A DNA stretch of 11,905 nucleotides from Methanomassiliicoccaceae archaeon (GCA_031260545.1 JAIRJQ010000070.1:1-11905); one strand, 5' to 3'; positions 1 through 6,575 are shown, numbered from the stretch's first letter. Notes: generated from the sequence alone by a model not told the origin. Translations and numbers: made by a program.

Positions 1-1
1 A

Positions 2-103
2 AAAAGGATGGAATTCGTCGGGATCAAAGGATCGCCGAAGGCCAGAGAAAAGATAAGGGCGCTTGCAAGATCAGGCGGAATAAAAGTGTCAGACGTCTTC
101 TGA
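2..103 (+). CDS. C-terminal fragment of an unidentified gene
   Basis: An open frame enters from the left edge and ends at TGA 101-103. The 33 visible residues are basic and look protein-like, ending in GGIKVSDVF. I do not recognise the family, and 33 residues are too few to assign one. The composition (Lys/Arg-rich helix such as SPKAREKIRALARSGG) fits the end of a cytosolic protein. It lies on the same strand as the thermosome but is separated from it by more than 330 bases with its own promoter, so an operon is unlikely. Confidence 0.5.
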   Translation, partial: KRMEFVGIKGSPKAREKIRALARSGGIKVSDVF

Positions 104-244
104 TCCCGGAATGTATCGTATGTGAATATTTTGAGGTGATATCTTTGCGTACACGTATCGCGAGCGGCACCGCCGCCCGTCCGTTCCTTCAGTTCCTTCT
201 CCGTATAGTTGGTGAATTGTCCACTGTGCCGTCCACCCCCATAT

Positions 245-288
245 ATTCATGTATTCGAATCAAAAGCTTTTTCTTCGAATACATGAAT
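245..288. repeat. 44-bp near-perfect palindrome
   Basis: The two 15-base arms ATTCATGTATTCGAA (245-259) and TTCGAATACATGAAT (274-288) are exact reverse complements. The intervening AAAAGCTTTT (262-271) is itself palindromic on the same axis. In all, 20 of 22 symmetric pairs match; only 260/273 and 261/272 do not. It could form a long hairpin or cruciform, or be a two-fold protein-binding site. It lies between the end of the left-edge gene and the thermosome promoter, so a terminator is possible, but no T-run follows directly. Confidence 0.9.
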
Positions 289-389
289 TTCTATCAGATC
301 CCGTTCCGGCCAGAGCGGAATATTTTTTGAGGGCCCCTCATTTATTATAATATACGAAACGTACTGAACAGGACGGTTTTTAGGTAACA

Positions 390-397
390 TTAATATA
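390..397 (+). promoter_or_regulatory. Probable TATA box of the thermosome gene
   Basis: TTAATATA at 390-397 predicts transcription starting near 420, giving a leader of about 23 bases that carries AGGAG at 428-432 before the ATG at 443. A second AT-rich candidate at about 345-353 would give a longer leader. I saw no clear heat-shock operator. Confidence 0.5.
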
Positions 398-442
398 GAA
401 GAACTAAATTACATCTGTCTCAGAAATAGGAGAGTACATTAA

Positions 443-2083
443 ATGTATGGTTCCGGTAATCAGCCAATCATAGTCCTGAAAGAGGGCACGGAAAGAAGCA
501 AAGACAAAGAGGCACAGTTCAACAACATCGCCGCGGCGAAAGCAGTGGCGGACACGATAAGGTCAACACTGGGGCCGAAGGGAATGGACAAGATGCTTGT
601 TGATACGATCGGCGACGTCGTTGTAACGAATGACGGTGTCACGATATTGAAAGAGATAGACGTTCAGCACCCGGCAGCGAAGATGGTCGTCGAAGTTGCA
701 AAGACACAGGATGACGAATGCGGCGACGGTACCACGACAGCTGTTGTTCTCGCAGGTGAACTTCTGAAACAGTCTGAATCATTGATCGATTCGAATGTTC
801 ATCCGACGGTCATAACGAACGGTTTCAAGCTTGCGTCAATAAAAGCGATCGAACTTCTGAAGGAAATATCAGTAAAGACGGATGACAAGATAATCAAGAG
901 GGTCGCGATCACAGCGCTTACCGGTAAATCGGTCGGCGGCGAGGACGAACATCTCTCAGACCTTGTCATAAAGGCCGCGAAAGCAGTGATGGACGAGGGC
1001 AAAGTGAACGTCGATAACATAAAGATCGAGAAGAAAGTGGGCGGCGTCATAAAGGACACGTACATGGTCGAGGGTATCGTCATCGACAAAGAACGCGTAC
1101 ACCCGCGCATGCCTAAGAAGGTCGAAAATGCCAAGATAGCATTACTCGCATGCCCGATGGAAATAAAGAAAACGGAAATGGACGCTCAGATCAGCATAAC
1201 CGACCCGGCATCAATGGCCGCATTCCTCGCAGAGGAAGAGGCAACACTGAAAAAGATGGTCGATACGATCAAAGCGGCCGGCGCCAATGTTGTCCTCTGC
1301 CAGAAAGGTGTCGATGACCTTGCGCAGCACTACATGGCCAAACAGGGCATATTCGGTGCAAGGCGTTTGAAGCAGACGGACCTGGAAGCATTAGCCAAAG
1401 CAACAGGCGGCAAGATCATAGGGAATATCTCCGAGGTCACAGCGAAGGACCTGGGCAATGCGAAACTCGTTGAAGAGAGATCCATCGGTACCGAAGAGAT
1501 GACATTCATCACCGGCTGCGTTAATCCGAAAGCGGTATCTCTCGTGCTGAGAGGCGGGACCGAACACGTCATGGACGAGGTCGAAAGAGCGATACACGAT
1601 GCGATACGCGTTGTCGGTATAACGATAGAGGACGGCAAGGTCGTTGCCGGAGCGGGCGCACCTGAGATAGAGCTTGCGCTGAGGATCTCGGAATATGCAT
1701 CATCGGTCGGCGGCCGCGAACAGCTTGCGATAGAGGCATTTGCAAAAGCATTGGAAATAATTCCGTGGACAATATCCGAGAACGCCGGTATCGACAGCAT
1801 AGACACCATAATAAAACTGAAAACGGCGCACGAGAAGAAAGGAAAGGACGGCAGATACTACGGTCTCGATCTGGACACAGGGGAAGCCGTTGATATGCTG
1901 AAGAAGAACGTCGTTGAACCGTTACGCGTGAAGACGCAGGCGATAACGTCAGCAACCGAGGTTGCCAACATGATCCTCAGGATCGATGACGTCATCGCAT
2001 CAAGGCGTGCAGCCCCGATGAACCCGATGGGCGACCCGAGCATGGGCGGACCGGGAATGGGCGGCATGGGCGGCATGATGTAA
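443..2083 (+). CDS. ths: Thermosome subunit (group II chaperonin)
   Basis: This is a complete 546-residue thermosome subunit, the archaeal ATP-driven folding chamber in the cytosol that forms a stacked double ring with a built-in lid. The equatorial ATP-binding motifs are intact: LGPKGMDKML at 43-52, TNDGVTIL at 62-69, GDGTTT at 94-99 and VVAGAGAPE at 400-408. The middle third carries the intermediate and apical domains, and the chain ends in the Gly/Met-rich tail typical of group II chaperonins. Length is normal for the family. The ATG at 443 is preceded by AGGAG at 428-432. It is followed by its own hairpin terminator and appears monocistronic. Whether it is an alpha or beta subunit cannot be told from one copy. 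Identification is near certain. Confidence 0.98.
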   Translation: MYGSGNQPIIVLKEGTERSKDKEAQFNNIAAAKAVADTIRSTLGPKGMDKMLVDTIGDVVVTNDGVTILKEIDVQHPAAKMVVEVAKTQDDECGDGTTTAVVLAGELLKQSESLIDSNVHPTVITNGFKLASIKAIELLKEISVKTDDKIIKRVAITALTGKSVGGEDEHLSDLVIKAAKAVMDEGKVNVDNIKIEKKVGGVIKDTYMVEGIVIDKERVHPRMPKKVENAKIALLACPMEIKKTEMDAQISITDPASMAAFLAEEEATLKKMVDTIKAAGANVVLCQKGVDDLAQHYMAKQGIFGARRLKQTDLEALAKATGGKIIGNISEVTAKDLGNAKLVEERSIGTEEMTFITGCVNPKAVSLVLRGGTEHVMDEVERAIHDAIRVVGITIEDGKVVAGAGAPEIELALRISEYASSVGGREQLAIEAFAKALEIIPWTISENAGIDSIDTIIKLKTAHEKKGKDGRYYGLDLDTGEAVDMLKKNVVEPLRVKTQAITSATEVANMILRIDDVIASRRAAPMNPMGDPSMGGPGMGGMGGMM

Positions 2084-2103
2084 AACTCTTAAAAAACTCT
2101 TAA

Positions 2104-2134
2104 AGGGGCTGCGGCCCCTCATCATCCCTTTTTT
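2104..2134 (+). terminator. Hairpin terminator after the thermosome
   Basis: The stem AGGGGC (2104-2109) pairs with GCCCCT (2114-2119) around a TGCG loop. A run of six T follows at 2129-2134. It sits 20 bases past the thermosome stop. Confidence 0.7.
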
Positions 2135-2369
2135 CAGACCGCATTTCGTACAACTCTTCCGTCATCCTTGTATGTGAGCACCGGACACATCACAGCGTTC
2201 CGTTGCCGGCGATCGCAGTGTATTGTACTTGAGAACACCCGTGTCCGGATGTTCTTTCGCATGATGGTCTAAAACATTATAACATTCGATACCAGCCAGT
2301 CACGTGAGAACGCCTTTGCTGTTTGTTTGTAGGAAATGAGAGAATACACTAGATGTCGCGCTTTTCAAT
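2135..2369. other. Intergenic region without a gene
   Basis: No credible reading frame or promoter was found on either strand. Two features of secondary structure are visible: a hairpin at 2233-2254 (GAACA/TGTTC plus an inner CC/GG, one mismatch), and an exact 8-base inverted pair CCGGACAC (2181-2188) with GTGTCCGG (2241-2248). These compete for the same bases. A non-coding RNA is possible but unsupported by a clear promoter. Confidence 0.5.
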
Positions 2370-2406
2370 AAAGTAAAAGAAAAGAAATTTGCGGCCGTGC
2401 AGGCCG
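2370..2406 (-). terminator. Probable terminator of the zinc-ribbon gene
   Basis: On the minus strand, just past the stop at 2415, CGGCC (2406-2402) pairs with GGCCG (2396-2392) around a 5-base loop. A T-rich stretch follows, the complement of 2370-2390. This matches the stem plus T-rich tail expected of intrinsic termination. Confidence 0.5.
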
Positions 2407-2414
2407 GTTCAGTT

Positions 2415-2924
2415 TCACGAGCTGAAGCGGTTCTTCTGATCCCTCATCATGGAGTAGAATATTATTCCGACGATCCCCACGATCACACCGCCGGTGAAGA
2501 TGGCGATTATGGAACCGATCAGACAGAGCTGACGGGCCTTATCGAAGTCCTCCAGCTTGTATATCTTGATACAGCTGAGCAGTGCGATCACACCGCCTAT
2601 CAGAGAGATCAGCCCTATGATGACGACGATGGTTCCGCTTACGTCGAATATGAAATATGAACCGCCGGTCATTAATATGAGGCCGGACCCGATGGATACC
2701 AGCGCCCATATTATTCCGAGTACGAATATCAGTGTGAGCGTCCCGCCCATCCCCTGACCGCCCTGAGAGTATTGCGGCCCGCCGCTGTTCTGGACATATT
2801 GCAGTCCGTCGTTCTGGGCCTGGCCGCTGCTCCCTCCTTGACTCTGCGTGTCGGCCCCGCATGCGGGACAATATCTTGCCCCGTATTCGAGTTCTTTACC
2901 GCACCTTGAACAGTAAGTTATCAT
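2415..2924 (-). CDS. Zinc-ribbon membrane protein
   Basis: This 169-residue protein has an N-terminal zinc ribbon with CxxC pairs at C5/C8 and C19/C22 (CSRCG and CPACG). A Gly/Gln/Ser-rich, probably disordered linker follows (about 27-61). Then come three clear membrane segments at about 63-86, 98-120 and 133-158, and a short basic tail. This architecture is common among small archaeal membrane proteins of unknown role; I cannot assign a function. I chose the ATG at 2924 rather than the one at 2933. The TATA box TTTATAA begins 29 bases before 2924, the leaderless spacing seen at other genes here, and zinc-ribbon proteins of this type usually begin right at the first CxxC. It is divergent from the nitroreductase gene, with their promoters 36 bases apart. 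Confidence 0.85.
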   Translation of the reverse strand: MITYCSRCGKELEYGARYCPACGADTQSQGGSSGQAQNDGLQYVQNSGGPQYSQGGQGMGGTLTLIFVLGIIWALVSIGSGLILMTGGSYFIFDVSGTIVVIIGLISLIGGVIALLSCIKIYKLEDFDKARQLCLIGSIIAIFTGGVIVGIVGIIFYSMMRDQKNRFSS

Positions 2925-2946
2925 AGTATGCATTACCGATTGCCAG

Positions 2947-2953
2947 TTATAAA
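2947..2953 (-). promoter_or_regulatory. TATA box of the zinc-ribbon gene
   Basis: On the minus strand, TTTATAA runs from 2953 to 2947. The 29-base distance to the ATG at 2924 predicts a leaderless transcript. Confidence 0.6.
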
Positions 2954-2989
2954 AATATTCCTTTAGGTTTATCGAAATGTGTTAGAACG

Positions 2990-2998
2990 TTTATATAA
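2990..2998 (+). promoter_or_regulatory. TATA box of the nitroreductase-family gene
   Basis: TTTATATAA begins 30 bases before the ATG at 3020. Transcription should start at or next to the ATG, so the mRNA is probably leaderless, in keeping with the absence of a Shine-Dalgarno sequence. Confidence 0.7.
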
Positions 2999-3019
2999 CA
3001 CTAACGCCTAACGCCGTCC

Positions 3020-3598
3020 ATGGCATCAAACCCTGTATTGGACAACATTTACAGCAGAAAATCTATCAGAGCGTTTTTGGACAGACCGGTGAATGACAAC
3101 GATGTGAAAGAGCTTATAAAAGCGGCCTTCCACGCCGCTAACGGCATGAATTTACAGAAGTTAAGGTTCTCAGTGGTCACAAACAAGGATAAAATATCCG
3201 AATATTCGAAAAGTGGAAAGAAATTGTATCTTGAGATGATGAAGGCCGCCGGGATACAGAACGCGCAGCTTGAGGCCAACTTATCGAATGAATCGTTCAA
3301 TATATTCTACAACGCGCCGGCAGTGATATTCGTTTATGCCGCACCGGGGATACTAACAGGAGTGGAGGATGCCTCGCTTGCCGCCGGGAACATAATGCTG
3401 GCAGCGAATTCGATGGGCCTCGGAACATGCTGGATCGGTTTCGCGGCAAGTCTGAACGCGGACAAGGGATTCCTTAAGGACAATAACATCCCGGAGGGAC
3501 ACAAGATGCTTGCTGCCGTGATCCTCGGATACCCGAAGAACACCGACATGAGACCGACGCCCAGGGAAGAACCGCAGGTCCTGAATTGGGTACGCTGA
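3020..3598 (+). CDS. Nitroreductase-family flavoprotein
   Basis: This is a complete 192-residue protein of the nitroreductase family, FMN-dependent NAD(P)H oxidoreductases that are usually cytosolic homodimers. The N-terminal phosphate-binding pattern SRKSIRAF (12-19) is present. So are the central AANGMNLQKLRF stretch (39-50), which matches the family's ASxxNxQPxxF flavin-contact region, and the C-terminal GLGTCWIG motif (133-140). Length is typical. The physiological substrate cannot be read from the sequence; members reduce nitro compounds, quinones or flavins, and some have lost reductase activity. It is transcribed alone from a leaderless promoter, divergent from the zinc-ribbon gene. 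The start is fixed by the TATA spacing. Confidence 0.92.
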   Translation: MASNPVLDNIYSRKSIRAFLDRPVNDNDVKELIKAAFHAANGMNLQKLRFSVVTNKDKISEYSKSGKKLYLEMMKAAGIQNAQLEANLSNESFNIFYNAPAVIFVYAAPGILTGVEDASLAAGNIMLAANSMGLGTCWIGFAASLNADKGFLKDNNIPEGHKMLAAVILGYPKNTDMRPTPREEPQVLNWVR

Positions 3599-3611
3599 AC
3601 ATCTCATAAAT

Positions 3612-3633
3612 GTGTCAGACAGTAGTCTGCCAC
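3612..3633. promoter_or_regulatory. Palindromic operator-like site before the recombinases
   Basis: The sequence GTG-T-CAGAC-AGTA-GTCTG-C-CAC is a 22-bp palindrome with one mismatched pair around a 4-base centre. It ends one base before the recombinase TATA box, overlapping the position where TFB binds, so a bound protein there should affect transcription. It could instead be a terminator hairpin for the nitroreductase gene, which ends 13 bases upstream; T-rich sequence follows it. Confidence 0.55.
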
Positions 3634-3634
3634 T

Positions 3635-3642
3635 TTTATATA
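3635..3642 (+). promoter_or_regulatory. TATA box of the recombinase operon
   Basis: TTTATATA predicts a start near 3665 and a leader of about 11 bases containing GGGGA before the ATG at 3676. It is the only promoter seen for the two recombinase genes. Confidence 0.65.
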
Positions 3643-3675
3643 CTTTTATCCCGTTGCGTGTAGGGGACGGGATGC

Positions 3676-4446
3676 ATGAGGGCAGCGCTATACGCCAGAG
3701 TTTCTACCGAGGATCAGGCAACGGAAGGTTACTCGCTTGATGCACAGATCAAGAAGCTTGAGCTTTACTGCCGTTCCAGGAACTGGTCCCCGTATGGCCT
3801 TTTCATCGAGGAAGGATATTCGGGAAGGAATACCCAAAGGCCGGAGTACATGAGGATGATGTCCCTGATGAAGGAATGGGACGTGATCGTCGTAATGAAA
3901 ATGGACCGTATCCACCGGAACAGCGTCAATTTCACGGCAATGATGGACTCTCTTAAAAAGAACGGAAAGGAATTCAACTCATTCTATGAAAAATTCGATA
4001 CGACAACAGCGAACGGAAGGTTCGTTATGGACCTTATGCAGAGAATAGCTCAATTGGAGAGCGAACAGATCGGCGAAAGAGTGAAGATGGGGATGGAACG
4101 CAAAGCGAAGCTGGGCGACGGGGCCCTCGGTTCCGGACATCCGTACGGTTACGAATACATCAGCGGAACGCTGAGAATTAAAGAGGACGAGGCTGAGACG
4201 GTCCGCGGGATGTATGAGATGCGGAAAAGCGGCCTGTCGCTGAATGAGATATCAAGAACGCTCAATGGCAACGGCATCAGAGCAAAGAAAGGAGGGCTGT
4301 GGAACAAGCAATCGGTGCACAAGATATTGAGCAACCCCATTTACATAGGAAAACTGGTGTGGGACGGCGTTGTGAGGGACGCGAACCACGAACCGATAAT
4401 AGACAGATCTCTCTTTGAAACGATGAACGGGGTCTTAAATGAATGA
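3676..4446 (+). CDS. Compact serine recombinase, first of a pair
   Basis: This 256-residue site-specific recombinase belongs to the serine (resolvase/invertase) superfamily. The N-terminal catalytic domain (about 2-140) has YARVS with nucleophile S10 and R8, SGRNTQRPEY (49-58), DRIHR (77-81) and GRF...LESEQIGER (114-135). All expected active-site residues are present. A Recombinase domain (PF07508 type) follows from about 154 to the end. Large serine recombinases usually run to 450 residues or more with a zinc ribbon and coiled coil; both are absent, and the chain stops just after FETMNGVLNE. An in-frame TAG at 3661 makes ATG 3676 the first available start. The stop overlaps the next gene by 8 bases, which suggests translational coupling. 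Its target site is unknown. Confidence 0.93.
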   Translation: MRAALYARVSTEDQATEGYSLDAQIKKLELYCRSRNWSPYGLFIEEGYSGRNTQRPEYMRMMSLMKEWDVIVVMKMDRIHRNSVNFTAMMDSLKKNGKEFNSFYEKFDTTTANGRFVMDLMQRIAQLESEQIGERVKMGMERKAKLGDGALGSGHPYGYEYISGTLRIKEDEAETVRGMYEMRKSGLSLNEISRTLNGNGIRAKKGGLWNKQSVHKILSNPIYIGKLVWDGVVRDANHEPIIDRSLFETMNGVLNE

Positions 4447-5302
4447 TGCAGCGGTGAAAAGGGTGGCCGTGTACGCACGGGTGTCCACAGAGGACCAGGC
4501 AACGGAAGGTTACTCATTGGGAGCTCAGCTGGACATGCTTCATGCATACGTAGAATGTCAGGATTCATGGACCGTGCAGGACGAGTACATCGATGACGGA
4601 TATTCGGGAAGGAATGACAAAAGGCCGGAATATAAGAGAATGATGTCCGCCATAGACAAATGGGATGCCGTCCTGGTCGTAAAAATGGACCGTATCCACC
4701 GGAACAGCAGAAATTTCATGGCGATGATGGATTTTCTCACGAAACATAAGAAAGAATTCGTCTCATCCGCTGATTCTTTGGACACATCCACCGCGTTCGG
4801 ACGATTTTTTATAGATATTTTACAAAGGATCGCTCAGTTGGAGAGCGAACAGATCGGTGAACGTACGTACACGGGAATGAGAGAGAAGGCGGAATCGTCC
4901 AAAGGCATCATGGGGTCCAGCCCTCCGTTCGGTTATTCCGCAGAGAACGGGGAACTGATGACCAATGAGGAAGAGATGGTAACGGTAAAAGAAATTTTTA
5001 GACGTTATCTGAAAGGGATGACAATGGACGAGATATGTTATCACCTTAACCGTAACGGAATGCTTACAAGGCGTTCCAATGCATGGAATAAATTCAATTT
5101 ACGTAACATTCTTCATAATCCGGTGTACGCAGGGTACATGAGATGGGAAGAGCTCCGCATACCTCACAGCGCAGAGAGACCCGTGTCAGAGAAAGAGTTC
5201 TGCGAAGTTCAGAGGATCATCGCATCAAGGACAAAATATTCAAAGAAAGAGTATGGTCTCTTTGCAAAGAACAATGAGGCCGTTCCCGAAGGTCAGCAAT
5301 GA
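4439..5302 (+). CDS. Compact serine recombinase, second of a pair
   Basis: This 287-residue paralogue of the preceding gene has the same two-domain layout: a serine catalytic domain with YARVS (nucleophile S16), SGRNDKRPEY, DRIHR and LESEQIGER, then a Recombinase domain from about 160 to 270. A short Lys-rich tail (RTKYSKKEYGLFAKNN) ends where a zinc ribbon would normally begin, so it too is truncated relative to large serine recombinases. The ATG at 4439 lies within the last codons of the first recombinase (ATGAATGA), and I see no strong ribosome site of its own. The two genes share stretches of identical DNA, for example 27 bases at 3898-3924 and 4682-4708, in otherwise diverged sequence. 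They may act as a heteromeric pair; that is inference. Confidence 0.93.
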   Translation: MNDAAVKRVAVYARVSTEDQATEGYSLGAQLDMLHAYVECQDSWTVQDEYIDDGYSGRNDKRPEYKRMMSAIDKWDAVLVVKMDRIHRNSRNFMAMMDFLTKHKKEFVSSADSLDTSTAFGRFFIDILQRIAQLESEQIGERTYTGMREKAESSKGIMGSSPPFGYSAENGELMTNEEEMVTVKEIFRRYLKGMTMDEICYHLNRNGMLTRRSNAWNKFNLRNILHNPVYAGYMRWEELRIPHSAERPVSEKEFCEVQRIIASRTKYSKKEYGLFAKNNEAVPEGQQ

Positions 5303-5342
5303 TGCGTAATTGTTAACTCGCGGCAATAAGACAAGACCTTGG

Positions 5343-5365
5343 TTTTTAAGATATTATTTTAAAAA
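5343..5365 (+). terminator. Possible terminator after the recombinases
   Basis: TTTTTAA (5343-5349) and TTAAAAA (5359-5365) form a 7-base AT-only inverted repeat, with T-rich strands either way. It lies 40 bases past the second recombinase stop. The stem is weak; the T-run alone could end transcription. Confidence 0.3.
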
Positions 5366-5387
5366 AACAGAGTACATATTACGATTA

Positions 5388-5396
5388 TTTTATATA
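5388..5396 (+). promoter_or_regulatory. TATA box of the two-gene transporter operon
   Basis: TTTTATATA predicts transcription from about 5418-5419. Downstream, the stretch at 5409-5427 (AATACCTACTAAGTTGCAT) closely matches 6825-6842 at the third transporter gene, at nearly the same distance from the TATA box. The initiation region is therefore conserved as well. Confidence 0.7.
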
Positions 5397-5420
5397 GCAT
5401 CGATACTGAATACCTACTAA

Positions 5421-5439
5421 GTTGCATAAGTATAGCAAC
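5421..5439 (+). promoter_or_regulatory. 5'-end mRNA hairpin, operon copy
   Basis: GTTGC (5421-5425) pairs with GCAAC (5435-5439) around a 9-base loop. By TATA spacing, the stem begins within about 2-3 bases of the mRNA 5' end and ends directly against the Shine-Dalgarno GGAGG at 5440-5444. An equivalent hairpin with an exchanged closing pair occurs at 6836-6860. Confidence 0.55.
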
Positions 5440-5453
5440 GGAGGTTGAAAAAA

Positions 5454-5981
5454 ATGTCAGAAACACGCGTCGATCCAACAGTGACCGGCCTATTTTTGGT
5501 CGGTTTCATAACGTTGTTCTTCGGTCTATTAGGTATAGATCTCTTCCAGGATGCCGCCAACAACGGTCTGGTAGATGTCGCCGGGAACTTCATAGGCGTT
5601 ATCGGCATAATAATGGTGGTGCTTGCATACATGGCAGGCAAATCAGGCAACGCATTTGCGACAGCATTGTTCGCGTTCGTTGCCGTGGCACTGTTCGGAG
5701 TGAGATACGGTATCGGGGAAACGGTAGCGTTCCCCGTAGTGTTCTATGCGATCGCATTCTTCTTCGTGATATTTGCGATAGTGGCGTTCCTTGTCGGCGC
5801 GCCGAAGCTCGTCGTCATACTGCTGTTCCTCGTGGCGCTGCTGTATTTCTTCGTCGGTCTTTGGTTCGGGTACGAGGAATCGTCGTATGCGGCAGCATTC
5901 GGCGTCTTCGGGATATTATCGTTCTTAGTGGCGACATATTCCGCAGTGGGCCTGGGCACACAGAAACTGCCGGTGTTCTAA
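5454..5981 (+). CDS. GPR1/FUN34/YaaH-like membrane protein, copy 1
   Basis: This 175-residue, six-span inner-membrane protein resembles the GPR1/FUN34/YaaH (SatP) family, whose known members move acetate, succinate or ammonia. Membrane segments lie at about 12-31, 44-62, 67-84, 91-115, 119-138 and 145-167. The family's N-terminal NPAPLGL signature appears as the degenerate VDPTVTGLFLVGF (6-18), the KxGNxF...F pattern as KSGNAFATALFAF (63-75), and the C-terminal end as GTQKLPVF. Family membership is from pattern recognition; the substrate is unknown. I chose ATG 5454, since GGAGGTTG at 5440-5447 sits correctly before it; the upstream TTG lies inside that ribosome site. It heads an operon with copy 2, 12 bases downstream. 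Confidence 0.8.
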   Translation: MSETRVDPTVTGLFLVGFITLFFGLLGIDLFQDAANNGLVDVAGNFIGVIGIIMVVLAYMAGKSGNAFATALFAFVAVALFGVRYGIGETVAFPVVFYAIAFFFVIFAIVAFLVGAPKLVVILLFLVALLYFFVGLWFGYEESSYAAAFGVFGILSFLVATYSAVGLGTQKLPVF

Positions 5982-5993
5982 GGAGGATTGAAA

Positions 5994-6542
5994 ATGTCAC
6001 AAAAAGTTGATCCAACGGTCGCCGGCCTTTTCCTGGTCGGTTTCATAACGTTGTTCTTCGGACTTCTCGGAATGCAGATATTCCAGACCGGGGACATGTC
6101 TTTGTTAGGTGTTGCAGGCAAGTTCATATGCGTCATCGGCGCCATTATCATAATGTTCGCATACATGGCGGGCAAGGCAGGTAACGCGTATGCGACGGCA
6201 TTGTTCGCATTCGTTGCCGTTTCGCTCTTCGGCGTGGGCTTCGGCCTCAGCGTGGAAGCCGCGGGCGACGGATGGAATGTTCTGTATGCATTCCCGATAG
6301 TGTTCTACGCGATAGCGATATTCTACGTGGTATTTGCATTCGTGGGATTTGCGATCGGAGCGCCCAAGCTCATGGGACTGCTGCTCCTGTTCGTCGCAGG
6401 CCTCTACTTCTTCGTAGGGCTTGCGATAGGACCGGGAGATGCACCATATTCGTTCATGTTCGGCTGCTTCGGTCTCCTGTCGTCGATCGTCGCAACGTAT
6501 ATGGCGATCGGTCTCGGAACGCAGAGATTACCGGTCTTCTGA
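5994..6542 (+). CDS. GPR1/FUN34/YaaH-like membrane protein, copy 2
   Basis: This 182-residue paralogue of copy 1 is similar along its whole length. It keeps VDPTVAGLFLVGF (5-17), AGNAYATALFAF (62-73), FAIGAPKLMG (119-128) and the terminal GTQRLPVF, with six predicted membrane spans. It is slightly longer, chiefly between spans three and four (VEAAGDGWN). ATG 5994 follows a near-ideal Shine-Dalgarno, AAGGAGGATT at 5980-5989, which overlaps the stop codon of copy 1; there is no separate promoter, so the two are co-transcribed. Its 3' flank is shared with copy 3. Two different subunits made from one message could form mixed oligomers, since family members of known structure are oligomeric, but this is inference. 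Confidence 0.8.
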   Translation: MSQKVDPTVAGLFLVGFITLFFGLLGMQIFQTGDMSLLGVAGKFICVIGAIIIMFAYMAGKAGNAYATALFAFVAVSLFGVGFGLSVEAAGDGWNVLYAFPIVFYAIAIFYVVFAFVGFAIGAPKLMGLLLLFVAGLYFFVGLAIGPGDAPYSFMFGCFGLLSSIVATYMAIGLGTQRLPVF

Positions 6543-6575
6543 ACGGAACGGAAAAAGAACAAAACCATTTACTAA

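Larger units (their letters stand above)
104..442. other. Intergenic region upstream of the thermosome
   Basis: This 339-base stretch holds no convincing gene. It contains a strong Shine-Dalgarno-like string, GAGGTGAT at 133-140. The only nearby start is TTG at 145, which would open a 61-residue frame ending at 330; the frame runs straight through the palindrome and resembles no family, so I do not call it. It also holds the 44-bp palindrome at 245-288, a short GC-rich hairpin TGAGGG/CCCTCA at 328-340, and two AT-rich TATA candidates (about 345-353 and 390-397). A small RNA or a long structured leader for the thermosome cannot be excluded. Confidence 0.6.

Noticed and set aside
86..94. GTGTCAGAC shared with the palindrome at 3612-3620
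   Set aside because: Only nine bases match, the first copy lies inside the left-edge coding tail and lacks the second palindrome arm; coincidence is the simpler reading.
1330..1955. Long minus-strand frames across the thermosome gene
   Set aside because: They are antisense shadows of a strongly conserved coding sequence, with no ribosome site or family resemblance.
2084..2104. Direct repeat ACTCTTAAA twice after the thermosome stop
   Set aside because: Two short AT-rich copies next to a terminator are unremarkable; no longer array is present and no CRISPR-like spacing exists.
2258..2268. ATGATGG as a possible box C of a C/D small RNA
   Set aside because: It is an imperfect C box and no suitable CTGA D box lies at the right distance in the gap.
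2397..2660. 87-residue plus-strand frame rich in Asp, Tyr and His
   Set aside because: It is antisense to the end of the zinc-ribbon membrane gene; its acidic, repetitive composition mirrors the hydrophobic codons of that gene, and it has no promoter or ribosome site.
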